The notes: a model not told the origin generated them from the letters alone. Positions 48,759-60,341 are shown, numbered from the stretch's first letter. The stretch is DNA of 64,000 bases from Huiozyma naganishii CBS 8797 (GCF_000348985.1 NC_035928.1:124001-188000), one strand, 5' to 3'. Numbers and translations: made by a program.

Positions 48759-51700
48759 ATGGGAAGGCTACTTGGGCTGGAACTGTACAATTTCAAGTCG
48801 TACCGCGGGGTCGTTAAAGTCGGGTTCGGTGAGTCGAATTTCACGAGTATTATTGGGCCCAACGGGTCCGGGAAGTCCAACATGATGGACGCGATCTCGT
48901 TCGTGTTGGGTGTGCGGTCGAGTTACCTGCGGTCCAGTGCCGTAGCGGATTTGATCTACAGAGGGGTCGTTCCAGAAGAGGAAGATGACGGTGAGGGTGA
49001 GGGTGACGGTGACGCCCATAGGGCGTACGTCTCCGCTTTCTACTCTAAGGGCCCACAGGAATCTACCGTCGAGTTGAAAAGAACAATTTCGAAAAATGGC
49101 GACTCGACGTACCAGATAGATAGGCGGCAGGTCACTTACAAACAGTACTCGGAGTTTCTGGAGTCCCAAAACATATTGATCAAGGCGAAGAATTTTCTGG
49201 TGTTCCAGGGGGACGTCGAGCAAGTCGCATCGCAATCCCCTCTGCAACTTACAAAGTTGTTTGAGGAAGTGTCTGGGTCTGCACAGTACAAGAAGGAGTA
49301 CGACTTGCTCAAGGATCAACTGGAACAACTGAGCCATTCGGCGACGGAGTCCATAAAGGACAGAAGAAGAGTCCACAGCGAGTTGAAATCGTACAGAGAG
49401 GGTGTTTCCAAGGATGAGGAGTACAAGAAAAACTTGGAGAACAAGAAAGAACTAGAAAAGATATTTGCAATGTGGAAACTGTACCACTTGCAAATGGGTA
49501 AAGATAAATTGCTAGCAGATATGGCCAATACAGAATCGACAATGAGTAAACTGAGGAAAGAAATCAGGACAAGGGAGGCCACTTTACAGAAATCGAAGGC
49601 CTCTTTCGCAAGTGAGACTGCAGCACTGCTGAAACTTAAGAATAAATTGGATTACAAAGTTAGAGACAGGGAGAAGGTTTTGTCGGACATAAGACTGATA
49701 AAGCTACCTCAGCGGGCCACTGCGAACCGTATTAGGAACATCGAGAAAAGAATTGATCTGCTACAGAATGAACTGCGCAGACAGGAGTCGTACGTAGCCA
49801 GATTCGAAACACAACTGGAAGTGGCCACTAAAACGAAGGTTTCCTTTGAAGCAGAGCTGAAAAGAACTGCAGGTGACGAAAATCGCTATAGATTGACAGA
49901 CGCAGACCTTGCCCTGTACCAGGAGTTGATGGGTAAGTATCTCTCCGAGGGCAACGGTTCTACCATCGAGGAAAAACTTGCCCTTTTGCTAAACGACAAG
50001 CAGGAAGTGGATGACGAACTGGATAGGTACTACAGAATGACCGATGTCGCCAAGTCGCGGATAAACGAGGAACTACAAGTGAACCTGGAGAAAATAGAGA
50101 TGCAGGCTACCGAGTTGTCCTCCTCATTGAATGAAAAGAACGCTCTCAACGCAGAGAACTTGAAGGAGTTGAAGAACTTGCAATCAGAAATCGAATCAAG
50201 GGGCAAACAAGAGTACGACCTTAACTACAAACTGAGGGAAACCCTCGTGAAAATTGACGAACTAAGTGCCAACCAAAGGGAAACCGTCAGAGAAAGGAAG
50301 CTAAGGGAAAATGTGGTCTCTCTGAAGAGGCTGTTCCCAGGTGTGAAAGGTATCGTCAGCGACCTGTGTCACCCAAAGAAGGATAAATACTCTGTGTCGG
50401 TCGCTACGGTCCTGGGGAAAAACTTCGACTCTGTGATCGTGGATAGTCTATCTGTGGCCCAAGAGTGTATCGCCTATCTAAAAAAACAACGTGCCGGTGT
50501 CATATCATTCATCCCACTGGATACTGTCGACTCAGCGGTGGCAACGTTGCCAAGCGTAAACATCCAGGGGTATTTGCTAGCCAAGAACGCAATGGAGTAC
50601 GAATCGCAGTACGAACGGGCCATAAACTATGTGTGTGGCGATGCAATCATCTGTGATACACTGGACCTTGCGAAGAAACTGAAGTGGGACCACGGATTCA
50701 AGAATAAACTGATAGCACTCGACGGTTCGTTGATTCATAGGGCCGGGCTAATGACCGGTGGTATATCCAAAGATGGTAACAACAGGTGGGATAAAGAGGA
50801 ATACCAAAGTTTGATGACTTTAAAAGACAAGATCCTACAACAGATTGAAGACACGGCTGCGTACGGCCGCTCAGCGTCCATCCAGGCAAGAGAACTTGAG
50901 AGTAATATCTCTCTGCTGAACGCAGAAATTGCAAGCATCCGGACTCAATTGACACAAATAAACAGATCCATTGAGGAAAATAAAGTCGAAATAAACCATC
51001 AAATTCATTTGGTGGACAAGGAGTATTCCCCCATGATTCTTTCTCTGAAGAAAAAGAAAGAGTCAATTTTGAAACAGTCTAATGAATTAACGGAGGAAAA
51101 GGACAGGGTTCAAGTTGTCATTTTCAAAGCGTTCACTGATAAGGTTGGATTCAGCGTCAGGGACTACGAGAGTCATTCCGGCGAGGTGATGAGGCAAAAC
51201 GCCAAAGAATTGCAACAGCTGCAGAAGGAAATATTAACCGTGGAAAACAAGTTGCAATTCGAAAGAGAAAGATTAGAATCGACAAGGGGGCGCTTGTTGA
51301 AGGCCGAAGAGGACATCAAAAAAGCACAACTTGAACTCTCGTTGTTAGAAGAACAAGAAAAAAAATACCATACTCAAATTAAACCGTTAGAGGAGGACAT
51401 TTGCTCCTTTGAGAAGCAAATCGAGGAAAAGGAAACTGAAATTGAGGGGAAGAAGCTCGAGATAAACAACAAGGAAGAATCCTTGAATGAAGTTCAGTCG
51501 AGTGTCGAAGCTGTGAAGCGACAACACGATGAGATAAGTACAGATATCGAGAACCTTGACTTGGAGAGAATTGGCATCCTGCGTAATTGCAAGATTTCCA
51601 ATAGAGACCTTCCAATCCTTTCTGAAACAAACTTGGCTGATGTACCAATTACCTCGAATGAACAAGGAGATGCTATAAAAATGTCGAACGAGATTGATAT

Positions 51701-52439
51701 CGACTACGAAGAGTTGCCCACGAAGTACAAAGAGAGCTCGTCCAAGCAATTGGAAAAAGAATTGACACGGAGCATCGAGGAGGTGAACGAAATGTTGGAG
51801 ATATTGCAACCCAATGCAAGAGCAGTTGGCAGATTCGATGAAGCTCAGGAGAGATTCAACGCCATTGACAACGAGACCGAGCGCTTGAAGTCCGAAGAGA
51901 GAAAAATTTATGCCCAATTCCTAAAGACAAAGAAAAAACGGAAGGAATTGTTTGACCGTGCCTTTGACTACGTGAGCACACACATAGACGGAATCTACCG
52001 AGAACTGACCAAGGACCCGAACTCCACGGCGGAGCTCGCGGGGGGTAGCGCCTCGCTCACGTTGGAGGACGAGGACGAGCCCTTCAACGCAGGAATCAAA
52101 TACCACGCAACGCCTCCTTTAAAAAGATTTAAGGATATGGAGTATCTTTCCGGTGGTGAGAAGACCGTCGCCGCGCTCGCGCTGCTGTTTGCGATAAACT
52201 CGTACCAACCGAGCCCATTTTTCGTGCTCGACGAAATCGATGCAGCGCTGGATATCAAGAACGTCGAGAGAATAGCAGCATACATCAGGAAACACGGTAA
52301 TCCAAGCTTACAGTTCATCGTCATCTCGCTGAAGAACTCCATGTTCGAGAAATCAGACGCCCTCGTCGGGGTCTACAGAAGACAGCAAGAGAACTCGTCA
52401 CGGCTAGTCACCCTAGACCTGGGCAAGTACGCTGATTGA
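48759..52439 (+). CDS. SMC1: SMC1, cohesin core ATPase
   Basis: The product has 1226 residues (S. cerevisiae: 1225). Walker A GPNGSGKS is at residues 33-40. Two long coiled coils flank a hinge at about residues 525-670 (GVKGIVSDLCHPKKDKYSVSV ... HRAGLMTGGISKDG). The C-terminal head has the ABC signature LSGGEKT at about 1130 and Walker B FFVLDEIDAALD at about 1154. With Smc3 and Mcd1 it forms the ring that holds sister chromatids. An acidic insertion (EEEDDGEGEGDGD) sits in the N-terminal head. SMC1-BLM10-SEC4-VTC2-MSH4 is the chromosome VI order (YFL008W-YFL003C). Confidence 0.98.
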   Translation: MGRLLGLELYNFKSYRGVVKVGFGESNFTSIIGPNGSGKSNMMDAISFVLGVRSSYLRSSAVADLIYRGVVPEEEDDGEGEGDGDAHRAYVSAFYSKGPQESTVELKRTISKNGDSTYQIDRRQVTYKQYSEFLESQNILIKAKNFLVFQGDVEQVASQSPLQLTKLFEEVSGSAQYKKEYDLLKDQLEQLSHSATESIKDRRRVHSELKSYREGVSKDEEYKKNLENKKELEKIFAMWKLYHLQMGKDKLLADMANTESTMSKLRKEIRTREATLQKSKASFASETAALLKLKNKLDYKVRDREKVLSDIRLIKLPQRATANRIRNIEKRIDLLQNELRRQESYVARFETQLEVATKTKVSFEAELKRTAGDENRYRLTDADLALYQELMGKYLSEGNGSTIEEKLALLLNDKQEVDDELDRYYRMTDVAKSRINEELQVNLEKIEMQATELSSSLNEKNALNAENLKELKNLQSEIESRGKQEYDLNYKLRETLVKIDELSANQRETVRERKLRENVVSLKRLFPGVKGIVSDLCHPKKDKYSVSVATVLGKNFDSVIVDSLSVAQECIAYLKKQRAGVISFIPLDTVDSAVATLPSVNIQGYLLAKNAMEYESQYERAINYVCGDAIICDTLDLAKKLKWDHGFKNKLIALDGSLIHRAGLMTGGISKDGNNRWDKEEYQSLMTLKDKILQQIEDTAAYGRSASIQARELESNISLLNAEIASIRTQLTQINRSIEENKVEINHQIHLVDKEYSPMILSLKKKKESILKQSNELTEEKDRVQVVIFKAFTDKVGFSVRDYESHSGEVMRQNAKELQQLQKEILTVENKLQFERERLESTRGRLLKAEEDIKKAQLELSLLEEQEKKYHTQIKPLEEDICSFEKQIEEKETEIEGKKLEINNKEESLNEVQSSVEAVKRQHDEISTDIENLDLERIGILRNCKISNRDLPILSETNLADVPITSNEQGDAIKMSNEIDIDYEELPTKYKESSSKQLEKELTRSIEEVNEMLEILQPNARAVGRFDEAQERFNAIDNETERLKSEERKIYAQFLKTKKKRKELFDRAFDYVSTHIDGIYRELTKDPNSTAELAGGSASLTLEDEDEPFNAGIKYHATPPLKRFKDMEYLSGGEKTVAALALLFAINSYQPSPFFVLDEIDAALDIKNVERIAAYIRKHGNPSLQFIVISLKNSMFEKSDALVGVYRRQQENSSRLVTLDLGKYAD

Positions 52440-52862
52440 AAGTGGGGCCCCAAACAACTCCCACGACGGCACTTGACACATCCGGCAGACAATGGCTATT
52501 ACAATATCACTATGTACACGTCTTGGGGGAGGGACCCTCCTCTGCGTAAACGACGTTAAGAAACGCTGGAGGCAATGCATTTTGGCCTAAACCTTTTAAG
52601 GTGTATATAACATAATATAATATAATATGGAAGGGGAAAAAAAAGGATGTTACCTAACAGTGCAACAATCGTACGATAAAGAGCACCGAAAGCAGACTTT
52701 GATTGTCATTGCGTCTATTTGCTGCGCAACACTCCCCTAACCTGGAGTCGGTATAGTCTGAAATACATTGCTAGGTAAGTGAGTCGTGTAGCTCAATAGT
52801 ATCACGCTAGGTACAAGGACAGCTAGCTGCATTTGCTCTTTTATTCTATTTAAGGTAGCAGG
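52440..52862. other. SMC1-BLM10 intergenic region
   Basis: About 420 bp that must hold the SMC1 3' end and BLM10 promoter. It contains a short ATAAT repeat (about 52612-52629) and an A9 run near 52637. I searched by eye for the Rpn4 proteasome element GGTGGCAAA in both orientations and did not find an exact copy. Confidence 0.55.
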
Positions 52863-55800
52863 ATGAGTGACGACGGCATCAGAGAGCCGGTTCCCCGGAG
52901 GAACAAGAAGCTATCGAACCTGCAAACTGGCGACATGTCCATTGGTAAAATGCTGCTGAGGTCAAGAACACCGCGGGTTGGCTCGCCGCGGTTAAAAGTT
53001 CCTTCGGAAACAAGAGCTAAATCCGCCACCCCATCTTACAATCTGGCAGATGAGGTCGAAGCAGATACTGTGCTGAAGGGAAGGTTGAAACACTACGGGC
53101 TAGACTACCCGGATGATGCGGATGAGTTTGAAGCGTGTTGCTACGACAGGGACTCGAAATGGTTTAGTAGGGATGTCAAGCCTGAATTCCAAGTTGAGAA
53201 ACATTTACCGTACAACACCGAGACGCACCAAGAACAAGCGAAATACATAGTGCAAGTTTTGGTCAATCTGTATATTGCAATTGCATCGTTGGATATTCAG
53301 GGGGTGATTTCGATTACTAGCAAAGACTTGGCGGACTTGAAGGATGACATTGATGACCTAGCTCTGAAAACTGATTTGTTTAGACTTGGGGATGAACAGG
53401 TTCATCCTGATAACGACGGGGGCTTCCCAGAGTTTAACGAAGACGAGTTGTACAATGAGGACAACTTTATCAGCAATGCCGGGCCTGACGTGAACACGAC
53501 AGGTAAGATCACAGCAAAATCATCCTCTGTGGTCAATGTAAACCATTGGAGCAACGAGCTCAGAAACTGCATGAACTTCCCTTTCCCACTTGGTTTAAGG
53601 AAAAGATTGGCAACAGTCTATTTTTACCTATCTCTGGTAGATGGTCAAAAGATAGCCCGGGATCTTTTTGTGCGGATTTTTGAGCAGTTGGTAAGTCACG
53701 ATGACAAGGGGACTAATTTCACTACTTTGCTGCAAGAAAGTGGTTTGATTCTTGATCATAAAATTCTCTTCAGTTTCTTTACCAGTTTTTTCCCGTATCC
53801 AGATTCTGACTATAATCGCTATGATTTATCTTGTAAGGAAGATCTAGATTTGTTTAGGGTCTTGCTAAAACTATCTCATTATTCCAAGCCTTTTTTCAAC
53901 GAGAGTGATGAAACTTTGTTAAAGGATTGTATGCGTTGGTTGCTGTCAAGCTTTTCGCCCGCTACAATGTCCATCGTGCTCCCACTAATCACATCCTTTA
54001 TTCCTCATCATTACAACAAGGTCTCGAAAGTCACTGACTTCCTTCCAAACTGCTACAGTCTGTGGAGTTCAGTCAGTGCACATGTTGCTGTTGACTCACA
54101 TATGTACGAATTTGCGGGGGACGTTGCTGAGGGGGCATATTTTAAGATTTTAAAAGAGGGACCAACCCATCTCAGTGACTGTGGCGTGGACTTTGGAGAG
54201 TTCGGAATTTTCACCGATAGTCAGATGACGTTCATGTTCAACCGATTACAGGGACAGTTAAGAGCAAATGGTCAAATCCATTCATACGGGAGAGTTGTCA
54301 AACCGTTTGTTTATAGCATAAACGGGTCCAATTTTGAACGGTTTTTTGTGGAGTTCGAAAAACTGACTAAAGCCATTAACACGTACGTTCATCCCTCCAA
54401 TTCTGGATCCTGGACTAAGCCAATAGCCAAATTTGTTCATTCTTTTGTAAAAGCTTACCATAGCAGAGTGCAGGTCGAGAGTAGCAAAGCTCATAAAGTG
54501 AATTTTGCTGGCTACTGCTTGAACCCAGACTGCCATGACAAGGTCATAAGGTTGTTGACTGACATTATTTTCACAGGCACACAAAACAAAAGTTCAGAGG
54601 TAACGAATTTTTACATTTCTAGTATTGCGTATCTGCTAGACATACCATCCACCACTTCAAACCTCATTTATGACAGAATTTTGGAGGACATATACGATTT
54701 TCTGTCCGACGAATACGTTAATTCCAAGCACAAGGCGATCTCTTCTTTGAAAGAGTTTACCAGAGTTGCAAGGTTTTTTGTTATGCACAAGCTATACAGG
54801 GTTCACGCGACGAATCTGTTGTCCATGCTTGTTGCTAGAATCGACACAAATGATCTGATTCTGTCAAGTCATATTTTAAACGCGGTTGTTTCGATATGTT
54901 CTTTTATTCCGTTGCAGAATTTGTTGGCCGAGGACCAGCCATTAACATTTGAGTCTCATACTATCCCATTTGTTCAGCAGCATTTTTTCCACCTCAAGGA
55001 GCACTCTGATGAACAGTTTGTTTATGATGAAGATATCCTTTCCCAAGCTTTTGCAGCATCTACCTCCGTAATCAGTAACATCCTAAAGCTGTACGTTGAC
55101 AAGTTATTTGCTTTGGTGGACGTTGAACTGGACGAAGGCTTTGAATTTAAATTAAATCAAACGACCATGGTTATGATAGAGTCGATGAACGATGATATGT
55201 TCAGTTATTTTGCCGAAGTCTTTCAAAGAATGTTTTGGGAAAATGATGCATTTCAAGTGAAGGACCCAAATTACGAAATTGCGACAATTGTGCTTGCTGC
55301 ACTAGTGAGACATGATCCATCCTTGAACAAGAACATCGCTGACCTCTTGATATATGGCATCGAGCAAGAGGTTGAAAAAGGTGCAGGATCTATAAGGAAC
55401 TATTCAGAAATTAGCCAACGGGATGTCAAATTAGTGCTTTACTTGACTGCTTTGAATGATGTTTTGAGACAGTCGCATCATGCTATACTGGAGATTGGCT
55501 CTAAATTGAAGGACTGTATCAAATATTGTCTTGAAAATATTTCGAACCCACCACTGGATATATTGGTGTCTATTCTGGTTCATGGCAGTATTGCCAGTTT
55601 GTCAAGCACTGAAATTACTAGATGTGGATTATTTTCCGACTCTTGTAATGTACCCAAAAATGAACGTTGGGGTGGACTGCAAGATGACGATAGGAAGTTT
55701 CAGCCCGAAAACCTAAATTTTGATTGGCACGTTCCCACTCAGCCCGAGATTACTTTTGCTGCAAACTTTTTTGACTCGATCACTGACTTCTGTATCGAAA

Positions 55801-58800
55801 AGCTGGAAAAGTTGATGACTACAGTCCATTCAAACACGAGATATGTGGATGATCTCCAGAAATATATCCTAGTTTTCACTCATGCGATTTCTGGTGCAAG
55901 TTTGCTTTTCGACCCAGACTTTAACAGGAACAAAGGCGAAAGGGCAGACAGGTCGTCGTATAGGGAAAAACTGATGCTGTTGAAGCACATCAGGGAGAAA
56001 AACTGCGATAATGAAGAACTGAACGTCGATATCGAACAGATATGTTTGGATAAAGATGAGTCCAGTTTTTACGATGAATTTCAAAATGATGATGCGCGTG
56101 ACGATTCCGATGCTGTTGTGGTTTCAGATGATAGATCTTATCGCTTTTTGGCAGACGATTCTATTTCTGAAGTACCATCGGCTCTCGGCACGCCAGTTTC
56201 TGGACATCGTCCTGGAGACTCACTCATTAATTCCAGTTTGGTGTTTAGAGATTTGGACATTTACAGTTGCAACTATTTCTTCGGTTTGACACCTGAAGAG
56301 AAGGTTTCACACCCAGAATATTTCCAAGTTCACAAAACCAGAAGTAAGATAGGTTTATTTTTGCATAAGCTCTTCAATTTTTTCTCAAAAAACTTTGAGA
56401 ACAACACAAATCTGTGCCAAGTATTACTGCATAGTATCAAAGTCTGGTTTACGAATGTGGGTCAGGACACCCTCTTCAACGATGATCCGTGTGCCTTCTT
56501 GGATATCGACTTTGTTGAGAATATCCAGACACTAGCTAACCGCAATTCGTATTTCACAAGAACGTATATGGCGGTTAAAGCGAACGCTTTTCATCAGGAT
56601 CGGGTCTTGTTACATTCAACGAACCGGTTTCCATCCAGATTGGAAATACAATTGCTAAAAGATGTTATTGACCTTGCAACATCTGTTTACCCCGGTATAA
56701 ATCAGCTGGCTCAGGGTACGTTAGCGCACTGCATGAAGCAGCTGATCGGTTCTTATTCTGTGATAATAAGGAATTTGATGAACAACATACGGAAGACTCT
56801 TGAATCGAAAAACAATGCTAAGTTGGAGGCCATTTTAAGGGTTCTCATGGTGAACAAGATTCGCAAAAAGTTACTCAATGACTACAAAAATGTGGAAGAA
56901 CTTTTCTTTTTATTGGTAGACTGTAGCCATGTTCAGGAACTGAAGGTAGCAATGCGCTCCTGTAATATCATGAGCAATTTAATTTCAAATTTGGAGATTC
57001 CATCGAGCGTTTGCATCGTTGATGATAGGATATGGGCACCATTATACCCACCAGATAAATCTGTAAAGCTCCAAGTAAACGCCGTCAAGATAGCGAAAGA
57101 CAAAAAAAGGACTGCATATCTCCAGACGTTGACGAGTTTCCAAAATAGACTTTTGAGTCTGTTAGATGAGGACAGAGAGCTGAATTGGAAAGTACAGGCA
57201 TCTGTTATTAGATTGGTTTCTAAAATTGAATCAAACTTGGAAACTGTGACCAATAAAAGTGTCATTGAGGTACTATTCTCGCAATCACGGACGCACCATC
57301 CCCACATTGTGCATTTGGTTTTAAAATCAATGCTTTCGATTTTCAACAAGTTTCTGTCATTATCCGATTATCGGTACGATGTTGCTAACGCATATAGAAG
57401 ATCGTTTGATCCATACTTTATTGAGGTGCTCGATACGTCGTCTGATAAGTCCACTGTGGAATTCAAAAGAGAAATGCACAATTACGATTCGCCATCCTAT
57501 TATATTGATGCTAAGGCATATGCTGGGTGGATGTGTTGGGGTGCTCCTTTGAAGGTAATAAAACCATGCAAGTACGTTTTGAACTTGAAGCCTGCAGAAC
57601 TTGACGTGTTTTTGAAAACGAAGGAGCTTCTGACAAAGCAATGGGTCGGTTCCATAACAAGCACGCTGATCAAAGACAATGAAACACATGGTTCTTTCAG
57701 CAGTGGGGAAGTTTCGTTCTTTATTCTTTTGATAGTGGTTTCCTGTGAGTTTGGCGAAGGGCCCTTGAAGCTAAAAGATCTCTTCGAACTTTGCACTCAG
57801 TACTATGACAGAACAGATAAGGCTTCCATGATTATCTCGGTAGAGCTTGTTGCCGCTTTTGTTTGTGGCAAGAAGTACTTGGATAGTGCAGCTTGTGAAA
57901 GTATTGATAACTATTTGGATGGATTCTTTGCCGATTGTTTAGGCCACGACCTGAACCGGGATTCGTTGGAGGTTTGGGGCACAGTTTGCTGGTGGATTCC
58001 CTCTGTTATCGATATCAGAAGGTGTAAGCCGTTCTGCGAGCATTTTGTTAATATTACAAATTTGTTGACTCCCAGTTTTGACGAGGTGGCAAGACAGTCT
58101 GCAAGACTTGTCATGTTGAAGAACATTCTAACCACTTTAGAGTTTCGGTCCTTCCACTTGAAATACATCTTTGACAATTTAGTATTTGACCATCCGTACG
58201 ATCAGATTCGTGAGAACGTTGCGAGAACGTTCGCAATCTTGATTCAAAATGATAGTTACCCCTCCTTTGATAATTTGGAATCGCTATTGGAGGCTAATAG
58301 GTCCAATCCCAATGGGTTGGGTTTGGCGTTGAAGATTCCCACAGAGAGGTGTGATAGAGAAATCAAGAGGTTGTTCGAGTCGTTTGCAAACGAGGCAGAG
58401 ACGATTAAGGGCCTGTCGACAGCAGAGGTGTTAAAAACGAGATATTTCTACCTGTGTTCGACGATATTTTACTGGATTACCGACATGGCAAAAGGTCCAA
58501 CTAGAATACTTCTAGTTCCGTACATTGCTGATTATGTCCTCCCATTTTTGATGTCTTTGATCAACCAGAAGGATGTGTGCAAGCTAGCAGGGCTCGACCC
58601 GACCAAAATGTTTTTAGAACTGACGAGTCTCCCCGTGAGTGCCAAGGATGTGGAATTGATTGTTGCGTACTTCTGCCATAAGAACGGAAACGTCCGCTCT
58701 TCGTACCAAATAAGGGTGCAGCTGATGTGTCTGGAGTATATTTTATCCGCGCAGCTATTACAAATGAGCGGGGAAGTCCTGGCCGTCATTTCCGATTATG

Positions 58801-59252
58801 TCAAGTTACAACTGTTCAACCCAGATTTTGTTGAAGTAAGACTCGGCGCCGCCAAAGTGTTATCCGAGATTATACATCACAGCATGAAGTCGACGGACCC
58901 CGCGTTGAAGTTGTTGCTGAAAAAGTTCAATGCTGGGTTACCTCGCTCCTCTTGGGAGGAGAAGCAAGCCTTGTCCAAGACAAGTGTTGAGGTCCATGCC
59001 AACGTTTTGGGGATTGGTGCCATCGTTTCCGCGTTCCCGTACGTATTCCCGCTGCCCAGCTGGATCCCGGAGGAGCTCAGCAGGCTGTCGTTTTGGGCAA
59101 GAACCACTGGTATGGTCGGCACCGCGGCAAAGGACATCATCAGCGAGTTCAAGAAGGTTAGGGCGGATACCTGGGCTTTTGACAGGACCGTGTTCAACAG
59201 CGAGGAACTGGAGGACCTGGAAGGTGTGATCTGGAGAAGTTACTACGCCTAG
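52863..59252 (+). CDS. BLM10: BLM10, proteasome activator (PA200 family)
   Basis: The product has 2129 residues (S. cerevisiae: 2143), the size of this HEAT-repeat solenoid that caps the 20S proteasome core. The C-terminal residues are SYYA, giving the Tyr-Tyr-Ala end that docks into the core alpha ring and opens its gate. The N-terminus is basic and disordered. Segments such as DYPDDADEFEACCYDRDSKW and, near the end, VRLGAAKVLSEIIHHS and PYVFPLPSWIPEELSRLSFW are characteristic. The frame is uninterrupted over 6.4 kb. Blm10 acts in core particle maturation and degradation of unfolded proteins. Confidence 0.97.
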   Translation: MSDDGIREPVPRRNKKLSNLQTGDMSIGKMLLRSRTPRVGSPRLKVPSETRAKSATPSYNLADEVEADTVLKGRLKHYGLDYPDDADEFEACCYDRDSKWFSRDVKPEFQVEKHLPYNTETHQEQAKYIVQVLVNLYIAIASLDIQGVISITSKDLADLKDDIDDLALKTDLFRLGDEQVHPDNDGGFPEFNEDELYNEDNFISNAGPDVNTTGKITAKSSSVVNVNHWSNELRNCMNFPFPLGLRKRLATVYFYLSLVDGQKIARDLFVRIFEQLVSHDDKGTNFTTLLQESGLILDHKILFSFFTSFFPYPDSDYNRYDLSCKEDLDLFRVLLKLSHYSKPFFNESDETLLKDCMRWLLSSFSPATMSIVLPLITSFIPHHYNKVSKVTDFLPNCYSLWSSVSAHVAVDSHMYEFAGDVAEGAYFKILKEGPTHLSDCGVDFGEFGIFTDSQMTFMFNRLQGQLRANGQIHSYGRVVKPFVYSINGSNFERFFVEFEKLTKAINTYVHPSNSGSWTKPIAKFVHSFVKAYHSRVQVESSKAHKVNFAGYCLNPDCHDKVIRLLTDIIFTGTQNKSSEVTNFYISSIAYLLDIPSTTSNLIYDRILEDIYDFLSDEYVNSKHKAISSLKEFTRVARFFVMHKLYRVHATNLLSMLVARIDTNDLILSSHILNAVVSICSFIPLQNLLAEDQPLTFESHTIPFVQQHFFHLKEHSDEQFVYDEDILSQAFAASTSVISNILKLYVDKLFALVDVELDEGFEFKLNQTTMVMIESMNDDMFSYFAEVFQRMFWENDAFQVKDPNYEIATIVLAALVRHDPSLNKNIADLLIYGIEQEVEKGAGSIRNYSEISQRDVKLVLYLTALNDVLRQSHHAILEIGSKLKDCIKYCLENISNPPLDILVSILVHGSIASLSSTEITRCGLFSDSCNVPKNERWGGLQDDDRKFQPENLNFDWHVPTQPEITFAANFFDSITDFCIEKLEKLMTTVHSNTRYVDDLQKYILVFTHAISGASLLFDPDFNRNKGERADRSSYREKLMLLKHIREKNCDNEELNVDIEQICLDKDESSFYDEFQNDDARDDSDAVVVSDDRSYRFLADDSISEVPSALGTPVSGHRPGDSLINSSLVFRDLDIYSCNYFFGLTPEEKVSHPEYFQVHKTRSKIGLFLHKLFNFFSKNFENNTNLCQVLLHSIKVWFTNVGQDTLFNDDPCAFLDIDFVENIQTLANRNSYFTRTYMAVKANAFHQDRVLLHSTNRFPSRLEIQLLKDVIDLATSVYPGINQLAQGTLAHCMKQLIGSYSVIIRNLMNNIRKTLESKNNAKLEAILRVLMVNKIRKKLLNDYKNVEELFFLLVDCSHVQELKVAMRSCNIMSNLISNLEIPSSVCIVDDRIWAPLYPPDKSVKLQVNAVKIAKDKKRTAYLQTLTSFQNRLLSLLDEDRELNWKVQASVIRLVSKIESNLETVTNKSVIEVLFSQSRTHHPHIVHLVLKSMLSIFNKFLSLSDYRYDVANAYRRSFDPYFIEVLDTSSDKSTVEFKREMHNYDSPSYYIDAKAYAGWMCWGAPLKVIKPCKYVLNLKPAELDVFLKTKELLTKQWVGSITSTLIKDNETHGSFSSGEVSFFILLIVVSCEFGEGPLKLKDLFELCTQYYDRTDKASMIISVELVAAFVCGKKYLDSAACESIDNYLDGFFADCLGHDLNRDSLEVWGTVCWWIPSVIDIRRCKPFCEHFVNITNLLTPSFDEVARQSARLVMLKNILTTLEFRSFHLKYIFDNLVFDHPYDQIRENVARTFAILIQNDSYPSFDNLESLLEANRSNPNGLGLALKIPTERCDREIKRLFESFANEAETIKGLSTAEVLKTRYFYLCSTIFYWITDMAKGPTRILLVPYIADYVLPFLMSLINQKDVCKLAGLDPTKMFLELTSLPVSAKDVELIVAYFCHKNGNVRSSYQIRVQLMCLEYILSAQLLQMSGEVLAVISDYVKLQLFNPDFVEVRLGAAKVLSEIIHHSMKSTDPALKLLLKKFNAGLPRSSWEEKQALSKTSVEVHANVLGIGAIVSAFPYVFPLPSWIPEELSRLSFWARTTGMVGTAAKDIISEFKKVRADTWAFDRTVFNSEELEDLEGVIWRSYYA

Positions 59253-59671
59253 GTCTCTCCCCCCCACCAGGACACTACACTGGCTGCCAAAGTCAGGGCA
59301 AATTTAAGCAAGATGTGTATTTATACGTGTGTAAATCTACGGTCAATACGACGGTTCCTAAGTCCTCCAATCCCTCTGTACACAGCGATACTTCTTTGAG
59401 GTTCTTCTTGGGTCGCTCTGTTGCAGAAAGAGGACCGTGTAACGCATAGTGAGGAGAAAAGTTGCTTTTAAAAAAAAATGAGAGAAAGAAAGAAAGAAAG
59501 GAATAAGGAACAGTTGACGTGTTGCGGACGGTGAAAACGTTGAACTCACGACGAGATATCGGATTCGAGAAGTGCAGTAGACGTTGGTCGGTGATTTTAC
59601 TTTGGATTTTGGGTTCTGTTGCTGTCTTCTTTTCTTTTGCTACTACTACTATTATTATTCGAATATAGAAA
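59253..59671. other. BLM10-SEC4 intergenic region with (GAAA)n
   Basis: About 420 bp holding the SEC4 promoter. An A9 run followed by a (GAAA)4-type repeat lies at about 59469-59501, and TACTAC/TATTAT triplets are just before the SEC4 start (59640-59658). No gene is visible. Confidence 0.6.
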
Positions 59672-60313
59672 ATGTCTGTTGCAAGGAATTCAACTGCTTC
59701 TGGTGGGAAGAACTACGATTCGATCATGAAGATTTTGCTTGTTGGTGATTCTGGTGTTGGGAAATCCTGTCTGCTGGTTCGGTTTGTGGAGGACCGGTTC
59801 AATCCGTCGTTCATCACGACTATTGGGATTGATTTCAAGATTAAGACTGTCGACATAAACGGGAAGAAGGTAAAGCTGCAACTGTGGGACACTGCTGGGC
59901 AGGAGAGGTTTAGAACAATTACCACTGCGTACTACCGTGGTGCTATGGGTATTATATTAGTGTACGACGTCACGGACGAGAGAACGTTCAATAATATCAG
60001 ACAGTGGTTCACGACGGTCACGGAGCATGCCAACGACGACGCGCAGCTGCTGTTGGTCGGTAACAAAAGCGACATGGACACGAGGGTTGTCTCGCGCGAA
60101 CAAGGTGAAACACTGGCAGCCGAGCTGGGGTTGCCCTTCGTGGAGTCCAGTGCCAAGGACGATGACAACGTCAACGAAATATTCTTTACACTGACCAAGT
60201 TGATCCAGGACAAGATCGACGCAAACACGGTCTCTACTGGGAATGGCAAGGGTGGGAACATAAACATCAATTCCAGCAGTGCGAAGAGTAGCAGCAAGTC
60301 GAATTGCTGTTAG
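59672..60313 (+). CDS. SEC4: SEC4, Rab GTPase of exocytosis
   Basis: The product has 213 residues (S. cerevisiae: 215). All Rab motifs are present: GDSGVGKS at residues 25-32, effector [17 protein letters not shown] near 73, NKSD, and SSAKD. The C-terminal CC (KSNCC) is the double geranylgeranylation site. Sec4 marks post-Golgi secretory vesicles and recruits the exocyst through Sec15. The Ser/Gly/Asn-rich tail before CC is the normal hypervariable region. Confidence 0.98.
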   Translation: MSVARNSTASGGKNYDSIMKILLVGDSGVGKSCLLVRFVEDRFNPSFITTIGIDFKIKTVDINGKKVKLQLWDTAGQERFRTITTAYYRGAMGIILVYDVTDERTFNNIRQWFTTVTEHANDDAQLLLVGNKSDMDTRVVSREQGETLAAELGLPFVESSAKDDDNVNEIFFTLTKLIQDKIDANTVSTGNGKGGNININSSSAKSSSKSNCC

Positions 60314-60341
60314 AAAAATGGACAAAGACAAGGACAATGCT

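Noticed and set aside
52770..52810. GTAGCTCAATAG, resembling the A-box arm of a tRNA, before BLM10
   Set aside because: No B box or acceptor stem follows.
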